Positions 1-8,478 of a stretch of DNA of 17,369 bases are shown one piece after another. Positions within the stretch are counted from its first letter, which is position 1; each line of letters begins with the position of its first letter. The stretch spans positions 1 through 17,369 of the forward strand of contig JBOFYV010000019.1 of assembly GCA_051654865.1 (NCBI GenBank). Direction: 5' to 3'. The position numbers and the translations under genes are program-made. The stretch comes from JBOFOR01 sp051654865 (GTDB lineage: Bacteria > Bacillota > Clostridia > Peptostreptococcales > Peptostreptococcaceae). Under the pieces are notes generated by a model, which saw only the letters and a list, made by a program, of their open reading frames with translations, had not been told where the DNA came from and made no database searches.

Positions 1-22
1 CCAGGATCAAACTCTCAAATAA
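1..22 (-). rRNA. rrs: 16S ribosomal RNA, 5' end only (partial)
   Basis: The minus strand reads into the universal 16S start AGAGTTTGATCCTGG at the left edge of the window. Aligning this to the E. coli 16S numbering puts nucleotide 1 at about position 22. Only the first 22 nt are present; the rest of the rRNA operon lies outside, to the left. The promoter and leader lie immediately to the right. Confidence 0.9.
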
Positions 23-116
23 AAGTTGTCCATCGCTCAGCTAATCATTATCTGAATATCTGGCTTGGTTGTTTGTGTTTAATTCTATAAAGAATTATGT
101 TATATAAATTAACCTA

Positions 117-138
117 CTGTTTAATTTTCAAAGTTCTT
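117..138 (-). promoter_or_regulatory. rRNA leader boxA-like antitermination / processing sequence
   Basis: On the minus strand the leader contains CTTTGAAAATTAAACAG, the sequence typically found ahead of 16S and 23S genes in Clostridia. It resembles the Bacillus boxA (CTTTGAAAACTGAAC). It sits between the promoter (166-194) and the 16S start. Its role as boxA for Nus-factor antitermination is inferred from family resemblance. Confidence 0.5.
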
Positions 139-165
139 ACTCGCACTCTCTTGAGTACATTATTA

Positions 166-194
166 ATATTATCATCCTTTTTTTTAATCGTCAA
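166..194 (-). promoter_or_regulatory. rRNA operon promoter (sigma-A type)
   Basis: On the minus strand there is a -35 TTGACG (189-194) and a -10 TAATAT (166-171) with a 17-nt spacer. A-rich tracts just upstream (195-240) could serve as an UP element. Transcription would start near 158-160, giving a leader of about 135 nt before 16S nucleotide 1. This is the only strong promoter seen in the 315-nt region between the 16S start and the kinase gene. Confidence 0.7.
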
Positions 195-292
195 TACTTT
201 TTTGATATTTTTTATTTTTGTGTAATTCTGAAAGTTTTTTTTCTTTCTAATTTTATTATTAGTTATTGTAGCTATTTTTATACATAGAAATA

Positions 293-327
293 AGCTAGTA
301 TAAATTAAAATATTATTTATACTAGCT
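293..327 (-). terminator. Hairpin after the histidine kinase gene (probable terminator)
   Basis: A perfect 13-bp inverted repeat (293-305 with 315-327) with a 9-nt loop lies 11 nt past the kinase stop codon. On the minus strand it is followed by TTATTTCTATG, a poor U-tract, so termination may be incomplete or factor-assisted. It separates the kinase from the rRNA promoter. Confidence 0.5.
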
Positions 328-337
328 CTATACTGAT

Positions 338-3300
338 TTACTCTTCAATAGGTAAAGTTATAATAAAATTACTCCCTTTATTTATTTCACTTTCTACAAA
401 TATACTACCTTTATGAAGATCTATTATTTGCTTAGTTATAGTTAGCCCTAGTCCACTACCACCTTTTATTTCATTATTAGAATCTATAACTTGATTGAAC
501 CTGTTAAATATGGATTCTTGATATTTATGCTCAATACCAACTCCATCATCCTTTACACTTATAAATATTTTCCTATCCCCTTCACTTACAGTTACATTTA
601 TGCTTCCACCTTCATTAGTGAATTTTATAGCATTACTTACTAAATTAACAATACATCTTTCTATTTCATAGGCATCACACAGTATATATTTTTCCTCTAT
701 TTTAGGGTCTATTATAAGTTGAATACCTTTTGATTTAGCAAATTCTATCAAACTTAACGAAGCTTCTTCTACAATATTTACAATATTTTCTTTTTTAGGA
801 GTTATCACATAGTTATCACTTTCTAGTTTTGAGCTATCAATTATATTATTGATTAATCTAAGAAGTCTACTACAATTCTTATTAGATATATCCATATAGT
901 AACTTAATTTATTTTTATCGATTCCCTTATCTACTTTATTAAGCTCTTTTATCAACTGATTAGTACTACTTATAACATTTAAAGGTGTCCTTAGTTCATG
1001 TGATAAGTTTATAAAATAATTATTTTTATTCCTTTCTAACTTTATTACTTTATCAAAAAGTTGATTATTCTTTTCCATTTCATCAGTTAGCTGTCTTGTT
1101 CTTTTATTTACTAGTTCATCTAGTCTTTGCACTTTAGTCTTATTTCTATAAATAAGAGTTATTATAACTGTTATATAAAACAAAATGGCTATTTTACTTT
1201 TCCAAAATGGTGGACTTATTTCAAAACTTATTGTCTTTTCTTCTCCAAGTTCTCCATTCCCATAATTCGGAATAATTCTGAATATATAATTGCCTGGTTT
1301 TAATTCATAATAGGTTAAGATGTTATTTGTTGTAGTTTCCCAATCCAAATTCACACCATCTAATTTATAATAATAGCTGATATTTGAATTATTGTATTTT
1401 GGGACAAAAAATTTTATACTTAACGAATTTTGATTATGCTTTAATTTTTTATTATTTATATTATAATATTTATCGCCATTAATCCTAAATCTTTCAAACA
1501 CAACTTCTGGGTTGTAATGTTCTCCTCCAATGTCTTCTGGTCTAAATATGTTTAGTCCATTTGTACCACCAAATAAAAGTTCACCACTTTTACTTTTATA
1601 AAAAGCATTTCCATTAAACTCATTTCCTTGAAGCCCATCTACCATATTAAAATTTTGAAACTTTTCTTCTTTGACGTTAACCTTAGATATACCTCCATTG
1701 GTGCTTGCCCATAGGTTATTGTCTTCGTCAACTAATATACCATATACAGTATCATTGACTAATCCATTTCCTGTTGTATATCTAGTAAATTTCTCTGTTT
1801 TTTTATTAAATTTATTTAATCCATAACTTGTACCTATCCATAAGTCTCCATTTTTATCTTCTGTTATGCACCTAACGTAGTTATTACTTATGCTTTTATC
1901 ATTTTTTTCTTCATACTTAAATTGTTTCATAGTATTATTTTTAGAATCAATTTTCATTAATCCTTCATTTCTAAGAAAACCTATGTAATAATTACCTTCT
2001 TTATCTTCATATATTGACTTTACATATTTATTTATATTAGTTCCTAACTTTATATTCTCACTTATATTTATAATACTATCATCTTTAGTATTTATTATAT
2101 TTAATCCTTCACTAGTCCCTACCCATAAATAACCCTTGCTGTCTATAAATAAACTGGATATGAAATTACTTTGAATACCATCTTCTTTTTTATATATAGT
2201 AACTTTCTGTTTACGTTTGTCTATTTTATTTAATCCATCCCTTGTAGCGATGTATACAGTATCACCGATTCCTTTAATATCATTTATAGAATAGTTACTC
2301 AACTTATACTTATCATTATCATCGTCTATATGACTTATAATATTATTTTTCCTATCTATTAAATTAACTCCTTCACAGTCTGTTCCTACCCACAATATAC
2401 CATCTTCATCTTCATATATTCCATGTATTACATTTGAACTAATCGAATTTGAATCAATTTGATCGGTTGTATAATGTTGTATTTTATTATTTGGATCTAA
2501 CAAACTTATCCCACTATATGTACCTATCCACAACAGTCCACCTTTATCTTGAGTGATGCTATTTACTTTGCTATTGACCAAACTATTTTTATCTCCTACT
2601 TTCATTTTATACATATTAAAATTATCTTTTTGACTGTTATATTTAGCTAATCCATTAGACGTTCCTATCCACAAGTCACCTTTTTTATCTATAAAGCTAC
2701 ATCTTATATTATTATCTGGTATAGAATTTTTATCTTTTTCATCATATATATATGAATTTACTTCATTATTCTTTATATTTAACTTAATTAAACCCGATTC
2801 AGCTGTACCTATCCACATATATCCTTTTTGATCATAAGTTATATTGTAGATAGCACTTTCACTTATTGAGTTTTCTCCATTATTTTCATACTTCTTTAGA
2901 GGGTTTAATTGTTTTGATAATACATCTAATCCTTCCGAAGTTCCTACCCATACATTCCCATGTTCATCATCTCCTAAGGAGTAAATAAACTGACTGGTTA
3001 ATTCATTCTCTTTTCCTAATATTCTTATAAACTCATCCTTTTTTTCATCATATAAATTTAAACCATCTATAGTAGCTACTAGAAACTTCTTATCTTTGGT
3101 AATTAGCATTTCAGTTATATTGAAATTAGATAAACTTCCACCATTATCTTTATCCATATACCTTACGATGTTATCAGTCTTCGGATCTATTTTATTTAAT
3201 CCATTATTAGTAGCTACCCAAATATTCCCCTCGAGATCTTCTAATACATCTACAATTTTACTACTACTTAATGTTTTAGTTTTATTCTCTCCGTATTTAT

Positions 3301-3535
3301 ATACTTTAAATTCATATCCATTATATCTATTTAATCCATCATTTGTAGCTATCCACATATACCCTCTACTATCTTGGTATATTTCATCAACTGTAGACTG
3401 TGATAATCCATCTGCTACACCTATATTTGTAAACTTAATTTTATCTTCAGCTTTAACTTCAAATGCATTAGCATTCAACATTACAATTAGTAGTAATACT
3501 ATCTTAATAGTATTCGTGCCCATATTTTTTGTCAT
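338..3535 (-). CDS. Sensor histidine kinase with two-component regulator propeller and Y_Y_Y domains
   Basis: This is a membrane sensor kinase of 1065 aa. A signal-like N-terminus (about 1-29) precedes 14 Reg_prop repeats with the pattern G-x-L-W-[IV]-G-T-x-x-G-L, enough for two seven-bladed beta-propellers, at about 35-680. A Y_Y_Y-type beta-sandwich follows (about 700-775), then one membrane segment (about 780-798), a coiled linker, a HisKA domain with the phospho-acceptor His846 in SHELRTPLN, and an HATPase domain with N-box NLVSNAIKF (about 964-972), G1 DDGVGIE and G2 GGSGLGLT (about 1022-1030). The sensor part is therefore extracytoplasmic. Bacteroidetes hybrid systems with this sensor bind carbohydrate fragments and carry a receiver and AraC domain at the C-terminus. 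Here the protein ends after the kinase, and no response regulator gene lies in the window. The start is supported by AGGGG at 3541-3545; a second ATG at codon 5 is possible. The ligand is unknown; the neighbouring glucosaminidase hints at the cell wall, which is inference. Confidence 0.9.
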   Translation of the reverse strand: MTKNMGTNTIKIVLLLIVMLNANAFEVKAEDKIKFTNIGVADGLSQSTVDEIYQDSRGYMWIATNDGLNRYNGYEFKVYKYGENKTKTLSSSKIVDVLEDLEGNIWVATNNGLNKIDPKTDNIVRYMDKDNGGSLSNFNITEMLITKDKKFLVATIDGLNLYDEKKDEFIRILGKENELTSQFIYSLGDDEHGNVWVGTSEGLDVLSKQLNPLKKYENNGENSISESAIYNITYDQKGYMWIGTAESGLIKLNIKNNEVNSYIYDEKDKNSIPDNNIRCSFIDKKGDLWIGTSNGLAKYNSQKDNFNMYKMKVGDKNSLVNSKVNSITQDKGGLLWIGTYSGISLLDPNNKIQHYTTDQIDSNSISSNVIHGIYEDEDGILWVGTDCEGVNLIDRKNNIISHIDDDNDKYKLSNYSINDIKGIGDTVYIATRDGLNKIDKRKQKVTIYKKEDGIQSNFISSLFIDSKGYLWVGTSEGLNIINTKDDSIINISENIKLGTNINKYVKSIYEDKEGNYYIGFLRNEGLMKIDSKNNTMKQFKYEEKNDKSISNNYVRCITEDKNGDLWIGTSYGLNKFNKKTEKFTRYTTGNGLVNDTVYGILVDEDNNLWASTNGGISKVNVKEEKFQNFNMVDGLQGNEFNGNAFYKSKSGELLFGGTNGLNIFRPEDIGGEHYNPEVVFERFRINGDKYYNINNKKLKHNQNSLSIKFFVPKYNNSNISYYYKLDGVNLDWETTTNNILTYYELKPGNYIFRIIPNYGNGELGEEKTISFEISPPFWKSKIAILFYITVIITLIYRNKTKVQRLDELVNKRTRQLTDEMEKNNQLFDKVIKLERNKNNYFINLSHELRTPLNVISSTNQLIKELNKVDKGIDKNKLSYYMDISNKNCSRLLRLINNIIDSSKLESDNYVITPKKENIVNIVEEASLSLIEFAKSKGIQLIIDPKIEEKYILCDAYEIERCIVNLVSNAIKFTNEGGSINVTVSEGDRKIFISVKDDGVGIEHKYQESIFNRFNQVIDSNNEIKGGSGLGLTITKQIIDLHKGSIFVESEINKGSNFIITLPIEE

Positions 3536-3548
3536 ATTTCCCCCTACT

Positions 3549-3577
3549 TAAAAACCCACTTCTTAATTTAGAAGTAG
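3549..3577 (-). terminator. Weak intrinsic terminator between glucosaminidase and kinase genes
   Basis: On the minus strand, ACTTCT / AGAAGT (3558-3563 with 3570-3575, 6-nt loop) is followed by GGGTTTTT. The 6-bp stem is weak. The kinase ribosome-binding site begins right after it, so the two genes may be partly cotranscribed. Confidence 0.4.
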
Positions 3578-3613
3578 TTCATTTTAGCTTTTACTTATAT
3601 TTTTTATTGTTTA

Positions 3614-4591
3614 CTATTTTACAGTTTGAACTTCTCTATCTAGTAATTGCAAATTATAATCCCTTATTAGTTTTATTAGCATATCTGCATATATCGGTTC
3701 TCCTCTTTTATCTTTCTTAGTGCTATATCCTGCATTTTCTAGAGCCTGGGCTTGTGTTGTATAGTGAGATGCTTCAAATAATCCATGCTCACGATATCTT
3801 TTGTTTTCTGATAGAAACTTACCTTGGTCATTTATAGATTCTTCCATAGAATCATACACTCTAAAATATGCTTTAATTTTATCATCATAGTTTTCTGAAG
3901 TAGATACTTCTATTTTCTTACCTTGCCATCTTTTATCTGCTTTTATTCCAAATACATTATTACTATTTTTAGTTAAAGATGATTGACCCCATCCTGATTC
4001 TAGTATTGCTTGAGCTGTTGTTATTGAAGGCAATATACCATATTCATAGTAATTTTCTTTAGACTTTTTTGATACATCTTTCACAAACTCAATTTTTTCA
4101 TTTTGATTTCTAAGATTTGCTCCACCTAGTGATTTATTACTTAAATCTTTTAAGTATTTATTTGCTTTATCTTTTTCAGATTGACTAAATTTAATTTCAT
4201 CTAATACTTTATCAAAGCTTTTTAATTTATACACTTCTTTTCCATCTTTGCTTTTTTCTTTTACTATAAATTCTTTACCTACATCAATTACTTCTTTTTT
4301 CTTTACACTACTTAAGTCGTTATTATACCTTACCAAATCTATAGACAATAACTCCTTCCAACTAAGTTGAACTTTATTTTCTCCTATTTCATCAGCCATA
4401 TCAATATAAAATTGTATTGTATTTTCTGAAACATTTTTGCCTTTATAAAATTCTTTCACATACTTTGTTATATTAATCGCCGCAACAATAGTAAGAATTA
4501 TTCCAAATAATATTACTATTGTTTTAAAGTTATTTTTCACTTTATTTCTATTTTTCTTTTTCCCCAAATGTTTAATTCTCTTTTTTCCCAT
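3614..4591 (-). CDS. Membrane-anchored N-acetylglucosaminidase (GH73, LytG/FlgJ-like)
   Basis: This is a predicted peptidoglycan hydrolase cleaving the glycan chain after N-acetylglucosamine. Order of parts: a very basic cytoplasmic N-terminus (KKRIKHLGKKKNRNK), one uncleaved-looking membrane segment (VILFGIILTIVAAI), a linker of about 110 aa, and a C-terminal glucosaminidase domain (about 165-320). The hallmark TTAQAILESGWGQS carries the catalytic Glu (residue 198 from the start chosen). Further family landmarks are NNVFGIKA, FRVYDSMEESINDQGKFL and ALENAGYSTKKD. I start at the ATG at 4591: GGAG lies at 4599-4602, 7 nt away, while the upstream in-frame ATG at 4597 is only 1 nt from it. It stands alone or in loose linkage with the downstream kinase. 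Its exact role (growth, separation, turnover) cannot be read from sequence. Confidence 0.88.
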   Translation of the reverse strand: MGKKRIKHLGKKKNRNKVKNNFKTIVILFGIILTIVAAINITKYVKEFYKGKNVSENTIQFYIDMADEIGENKVQLSWKELLSIDLVRYNNDLSSVKKKEVIDVGKEFIVKEKSKDGKEVYKLKSFDKVLDEIKFSQSEKDKANKYLKDLSNKSLGGANLRNQNEKIEFVKDVSKKSKENYYEYGILPSITTAQAILESGWGQSSLTKNSNNVFGIKADKRWQGKKIEVSTSENYDDKIKAYFRVYDSMEESINDQGKFLSENKRYREHGLFEASHYTTQAQALENAGYSTKKDKRGEPIYADMLIKLIRDYNLQLLDREVQTVK

Positions 4592-4633
4592 ATTCATACT
4601 CCATTACTTGTATATTATTTTTATACTCATTTA

Positions 4634-4663
4634 ATTATATAGTTATTTTTTACATTTTTGGAA
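4634..4663 (-). promoter_or_regulatory. Candidate promoter of the glucosaminidase gene
   Basis: On the minus strand there is a perfect -10 TATAAT (4634-4639) and a poor -35 TTCCAA (4658-4663) with an 18-nt spacer, in the only gap available (4598-4730) between the pot terminator and the gene. Chance matches are likely in such AT-rich DNA. Confidence 0.35.
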
Positions 4664-4728
4664 TTATTTTTATATTTAAGTGTGTTTTTCTTAAAAAATT
4701 ATGCAAATAAATATAATATTTTATATAC

Positions 4729-4754
4729 AAAAAAAGTAGGCTTTCGCCTACTTT
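4729..4754 (-). terminator. Intrinsic terminator of the pot operon
   Basis: A perfect 9-bp stem (4733-4741 with 4746-4754) is closed on the minus strand by a GAAA tetraloop and followed by seven T (4729-4735 as A on plus). The potD stop codon TAG (4748-4750) lies inside the 5' arm of the hairpin, so the terminator overlaps the coding end. Confidence 0.88.
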
Positions 4755-5800
4755 GATTTTAATTCAATCCATGCTCTGTCATATAGTTTTATATCATTAC
4801 CTAAATCTATAAAACTTTCTGTTTTTTCCATTACTTCTTCTGAAGGATAAGCAACAGGATCTGTTGTTATTTCTTCGTCTAATAACTCTAATGCACCTTT
4901 ATTAGGTGTTGAGTATCCTATATATTCAGTATTTATAGCTGCAATTTCAGGATCTAATAAGAAGTTTATAAACATTTCTGCTTCTTCTTTATTTTGAGCA
5001 GTTTTAGGTATACACATTGCATCTACCCACTTATTTGTACCTTCTTTTGGTATAGCATATGCTAAATTAGGATTTTCCTCTATTAGTGTAACTGCATCAC
5101 CTGAGTATATTATCCCCATCGCAACTTCTTCAGCTAATAGCCTATCTTTACCTTCATCATTTACATATGCTAAAACTAAATCCTTTTGCTTAACTAAAAG
5201 ATCTTTAGCTTCATTTATTTCTTTAGGATTTGTAGTATTTATACTATATCCTAGCTTCATAAGTGCTATCCCCATAGTATCTCTAACTGAGTCAAACATC
5301 ATTAAATTTTCTCTGTATTTAGGATTCCATAATATATTCCAACTATCAACAACTTCATCTACCATTGTTTTATTGTATAGGATTCCAAATGTCCCCCAAT
5401 AATAAGGTACACTGTATTCACTATTTTTATCATATACAGGATTCAAAAAATCTTCATCTATATATTTTAAATTCGGTATATTATTAAAATCTATTTTTTG
5501 AAGAAGATCTTCATTTTTCATTTTTTCTACCATATAGTCTGAAGGAAATACTAAATCATAACTAGTACTTCCACTTTTAACTTTTTGATACATCATTTCA
5601 TTTGTATCATAAGTCTCATAAAGTACATCTATACCTGTCTCTTCTTCAAATCGTGTTATAAGTTCTTCGTCTATATAATCTCCAACATTATACACATTAA
5701 GTACTTTAGTTGAATCTGTAGACTTATTACATCCAGTTAACATTGTAAAGCTCATTATACCTATAGTCATTAGTGATATTATTCTTCTTATTTTAGCCAT
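4748..5800 (-). CDS. potD: Spermidine/putrescine ABC transporter, substrate-binding lipoprotein
   Basis: This is the extracellular polyamine-binding lipoprotein of the PotABCD importer. A signal peptide ends in the lipobox LTGC, with lipidated Cys24. The mature part is a two-lobed SBP_bac_8-type binding protein that aligns along its length with E. coli PotD as I recall it (YNVGDYID, YDLVFPSDYMVEKM, PYYWGTFGI, KLGYSINTTNPKEI, WVDAMCIPK, GYSTPN). Of the known E. coli ligand residues, the WxD pair is kept (Trp258 and Asp260). The N-lobe Trp (YNW in E. coli) is Val39, and the Trp of IWNGSA reads IYSGDA. Polyamine is the likely ligand, but its preference between putrescine and spermidine cannot be assigned. 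It is the last operon gene; its ATG overlaps the potC stop by 1 nt. Confidence 0.92.
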   Translation of the reverse strand: MAKIRRIISLMTIGIMSFTMLTGCNKSTDSTKVLNVYNVGDYIDEELITRFEEETGIDVLYETYDTNEMMYQKVKSGSTSYDLVFPSDYMVEKMKNEDLLQKIDFNNIPNLKYIDEDFLNPVYDKNSEYSVPYYWGTFGILYNKTMVDEVVDSWNILWNPKYRENLMMFDSVRDTMGIALMKLGYSINTTNPKEINEAKDLLVKQKDLVLAYVNDEGKDRLLAEEVAMGIIYSGDAVTLIEENPNLAYAIPKEGTNKWVDAMCIPKTAQNKEEAEMFINFLLDPEIAAINTEYIGYSTPNKGALELLDEEITTDPVAYPSEEVMEKTESFIDLGNDIKLYDRAWIELKSK

Positions 5801-6576
5801 TACTTATCACCTCTTACTATAGATTGTTTTCTATTTGATAATAAAAGTAACCCTAAAACTACAGTAAACATTATTGTAGATAATGCATTTATTTCAGGCT
5901 TTATACCTCTTCTAGCCATTCCGTATATTTCTATAGATAAGTTGCTTACTCCATTTCCTGTGTTGAAGAAACTTATTATAAAGTCATCTATAGACATAGT
6001 AAATGCTATCAAAAATCCAGACACTATACCTGGCTTTATCTGAGGTAATATTACTTTTCTAAGTGCGTATGATGGTGTTGCTCCTAAGTCCATCGCTGCT
6101 TCTTCTATATTTTGAGGAAGTTGCTTTAGTTTAGGTAATACTGATAATATTACATACGGTATACTAAACATTATATGAGCTAAAAGCATAGTCATAAATC
6201 CAAACTCTAAGTTTACGAATGCAAATAAACTCATAAGAGCAACTGCCGTAACTATATCTGGATTTAATACTGGTAAATAATTTATATTTAATAATAACTT
6301 TCTACCTTTACCTCTCATCTTATGTATACCTATAGCACTTATTGTACCTATTATAGTTGCTATTACTGATGATAATACTGCAACTACTATTGTATAGTAT
6401 AAAGCGCTCATTATGCTTTCATTTTGAAGTAATCTTTCATACCATTTTAATGTAAATCCGCCCCAGTGGGCCATTGATTTAGAATCATTGAAAGAAAATA
6501 CAACTAAAGCAAATATAGGTGCATATAAGAATAAGAATACTAAAAATAAATATATGTTAGAAAATACTTTCTTCAT
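5800..6576 (-). CDS. potC: Spermidine/putrescine ABC transporter permease PotC
   Basis: This is an inner permease subunit of the polyamine importer, 258 aa, the normal family length. It has about six hydrophobic membrane segments. The binding-protein-dependent transport motif for docking the ATPase (EAA loop) is visible as EAAMDLGATPSYALRKVILP, then PGIVSGF. The start FSNIYLFLVFLFLYAPIFAL is typical of the PotC/YdcV branch. It follows potB with a 2-nt gap and overlaps potD by 1 nt (TAATG), suggesting translational coupling. Confidence 0.93.
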   Translation of the reverse strand: MKKVFSNIYLFLVFLFLYAPIFALVVFSFNDSKSMAHWGGFTLKWYERLLQNESIMSALYYTIVVAVLSSVIATIIGTISAIGIHKMRGKGRKLLLNINYLPVLNPDIVTAVALMSLFAFVNLEFGFMTMLLAHIMFSIPYVILSVLPKLKQLPQNIEEAAMDLGATPSYALRKVILPQIKPGIVSGFLIAFTMSIDDFIISFFNTGNGVSNLSIEIYGMARRGIKPEINALSTIMFTVVLGLLLLSNRKQSIVRGDK

Positions 6577-6578
6577 TC

Positions 6579-7415
6579 TTAAAATAATAACCCACCGCCT
6601 TCTTTGTCAGATTCGTCTTCAAATTTAGACATGACAGCCATTGATATCAATATAACTATCATCATAAATATTGATACAGCAGACCCAAAGTTCCAATCTC
6701 CAACTACTGTAAATTGTTGTTCTATAAGGTCTCCTATTAACATAAACTTTCCTCCACCTAACAGTCTTGATATTGCAAATGTAGTTACTGCTGGCATAAA
6801 TACCATTGTTATTCCAGATATAACACCTGGTAAACTAAGTGGGAAAGTAACTTTAGTAAATACTTGTAAGCTATTTGCTCCTAAATCTCGAGCTGCATTT
6901 ACTAAATCTTGGTCCATCTTTGATAAAGATGTGTATATTGGTAACACCATAAAAGGCAAGAAGTTATAAACCATACCTAACAATATAGCTCCATTAGTAT
7001 ATAATATACTTATTGGTTCTATTCCGATCATTCCAAGTAATGAATTTATTATTCCATTTTTACCAAGTAAAGTTATCCATGCATAAGTTCTTAAAAGGAA
7101 ATTCATCCACATAGGAAGAATAAATAATAATATTAAAGTTCCCCTTTTACTTATTGGCGCTTTAGTAATTATATAAGCTACAGGATATCCAATCAATAAG
7201 CATATAAAAGTAGATATACCTGCTAATGTTATTGATCTAAAAAATACTTTAAAGTATATAGGATCCATTAATTCTTTGTAGTTAGCAAAAGAAAGAATCT
7301 TTTTACCATCTACTTCAATTGTAAAACTAAAAAATACTACTAATATTAAAGGGATTACGATAAAAAGTCCACTCCATATAATATATGGGTAAGCTAAGGC
7401 TGATTTTTTCTTCAT
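6579..7415 (-). CDS. potB: Spermidine/putrescine ABC transporter permease PotB
   Basis: This is the second permease subunit, 278 aa, with about six membrane helices. The EAA-type cytoplasmic loop reads NAARDLGANSLQVFTKVTFP followed by PGVISG. The stretch LPMWMNFLLRTYAW is typical of PotB. It pairs with PotC to form the membrane pore of the importer. It begins 1 nt after the potA stop, inside a tightly packed operon. Confidence 0.93.
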   Translation of the reverse strand: MKKKSALAYPYIIWSGLFIVIPLILVVFFSFTIEVDGKKILSFANYKELMDPIYFKVFFRSITLAGISTFICLLIGYPVAYIITKAPISKRGTLILLFILPMWMNFLLRTYAWITLLGKNGIINSLLGMIGIEPISILYTNGAILLGMVYNFLPFMVLPIYTSLSKMDQDLVNAARDLGANSLQVFTKVTFPLSLPGVISGITMVFMPAVTTFAISRLLGGGKFMLIGDLIEQQFTVVGDWNFGSAVSIFMMIVILISMAVMSKFEDESDKEGGGLLF

Positions 7416-7416
7416 C

Positions 7417-8460
7417 TTAGGCTCTCTCTTTTCTCATTATATGAATATCTTCTGGATATATATCCATACCTAATTCTTCACCTACTGTAGCAGTCTTAGT
7501 GTTGTGAAGTATCCATTTTCTATCATTTTCTATTACTTCTATTTCGTAATGAACACCTTTAAATATTGTAGATGTAACTTTTCCCTTTAACATACCTTCT
7601 TCAGGTGAAACCATTTTTATATCTTCAGGTCTTATTACAACCTCTATGTTTTCATTTTTTTCAAAACCTTTGTCTACACAATCAAATATTTTGTTACAAA
7701 ATTCAACTTTGTAGTCTTCTAACATAACTCCATTTAATATATTACTTTCTCCTATAAATCTTGCTACGAAAGAGTTTTTAGGTTCATTGTATATATCTTC
7801 TGGCGTACCCATTTGTTGTATTTTACCTTTGTTCATTACTATTATAGTATCAGACATACTAAGCGCTTCTTCTTGGTCATGAGTTACAAATATAAATGTT
7901 ATTCCAAGTTTTTGTTGCATCTTCTTTAATTCTACTTGCATCTCTTGCCTTAACTTTAAGTCTAGTGCTCCTAAAGGCTCATCTAATAACAATACCTTTG
8001 GCTCATTAACTAGTGCTCTAGCTATTGCTATTCTTTGCTGTTGCCCACCACTTAAAGAATCAACTTTTCTATTTTCAAATCCTTCAAGTGCAACAAGCTT
8101 TAACATTTCTTTTACTTTAATATCTATTTGTTCTTTAGGCATCTTCTTTATTTTAAGTCCAAATGCTATATTCTCATAAATATTCATATGTGGGAATAAA
8201 GCATATTTTTGGAACACTGTATTTACTGGTCTTTGATATGGAGGAATATTATTTAAGTCCTTTTCCTCGAATAAAACTTTTCCATCATCAGCATATTCAA
8301 ATCCTGCTATTATTTTTAATGTAGTTGTTTTACCACATCCACTTGGTCCTAATAAAGTTAAAAATTCATTTTTCTTTATATCTAAACTTAGATTATCTAA
8401 AACAGTAAGTTCATCGTATTTTTTAGATATATTTTTTAATTCTATTATATTTTCTACCAA
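7417..8460 (-). CDS. potA: Spermidine/putrescine ABC transporter ATP-binding protein PotA
   Basis: This is the ATPase that powers polyamine import, 347 aa. Walker A GPSGCGKTT is at residues 38-46, the Q-loop at VFQKYALFPHM, the ABC signature is LSGGQQQR, Walker B is VLLLDEP, and the switch His is in FVTHDQEEA. After about residue 240 comes a TOBE-type regulatory domain. The start codon is TTG (8458-8460): the strand reads AGAGGTG (8469-8475), 8 nt, TTG, and no in-frame ATG is nearby that would keep the LKNISKKYD strand. It lies 18 nt downstream of the regulator gene, in the same transcript. Confidence 0.93.
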   Translation of the reverse strand: MVENIIELKNISKKYDELTVLDNLSLDIKKNEFLTLLGPSGCGKTTTLKIIAGFEYADDGKVLFEEKDLNNIPPYQRPVNTVFQKYALFPHMNIYENIAFGLKIKKMPKEQIDIKVKEMLKLVALEGFENRKVDSLSGGQQQRIAIARALVNEPKVLLLDEPLGALDLKLRQEMQVELKKMQQKLGITFIFVTHDQEEALSMSDTIIVMNKGKIQQMGTPEDIYNEPKNSFVARFIGESNILNGVMLEDYKVEFCNKIFDCVDKGFEKNENIEVVIRPEDIKMVSPEEGMLKGKVTSTIFKGVHYEIEVIENDRKWILHNTKTATVGEELGMDIYPEDIHIMRKERA

Positions 8461-8478
8461 TTTATATACACCTCTTTT

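Noticed and set aside
221..238. CodY-like sequence (TTCTGAAAGTT) between the kinase and rRNA promoter
   Set aside because: Only about 10 of 15 consensus positions match, which is expected by chance in DNA this AT-rich.
3096..3551. Plus-strand open frame of about 150 codons inside the kinase gene
   Set aside because: It lies wholly antisense to a well-supported gene, has no ribosome site, and its composition is that of a mirrored coding strand.
3529..3720. Short plus-strand frame over the kinase start and the glucosaminidase end
   Set aside because: It overlaps two real genes on the other strand, is low-complexity hydrophobic, and has no start signals.
6604..6969. Plus-strand frame of about 120 codons inside potB
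   Set aside because: Antisense shadow of a conserved permease gene with no independent support.
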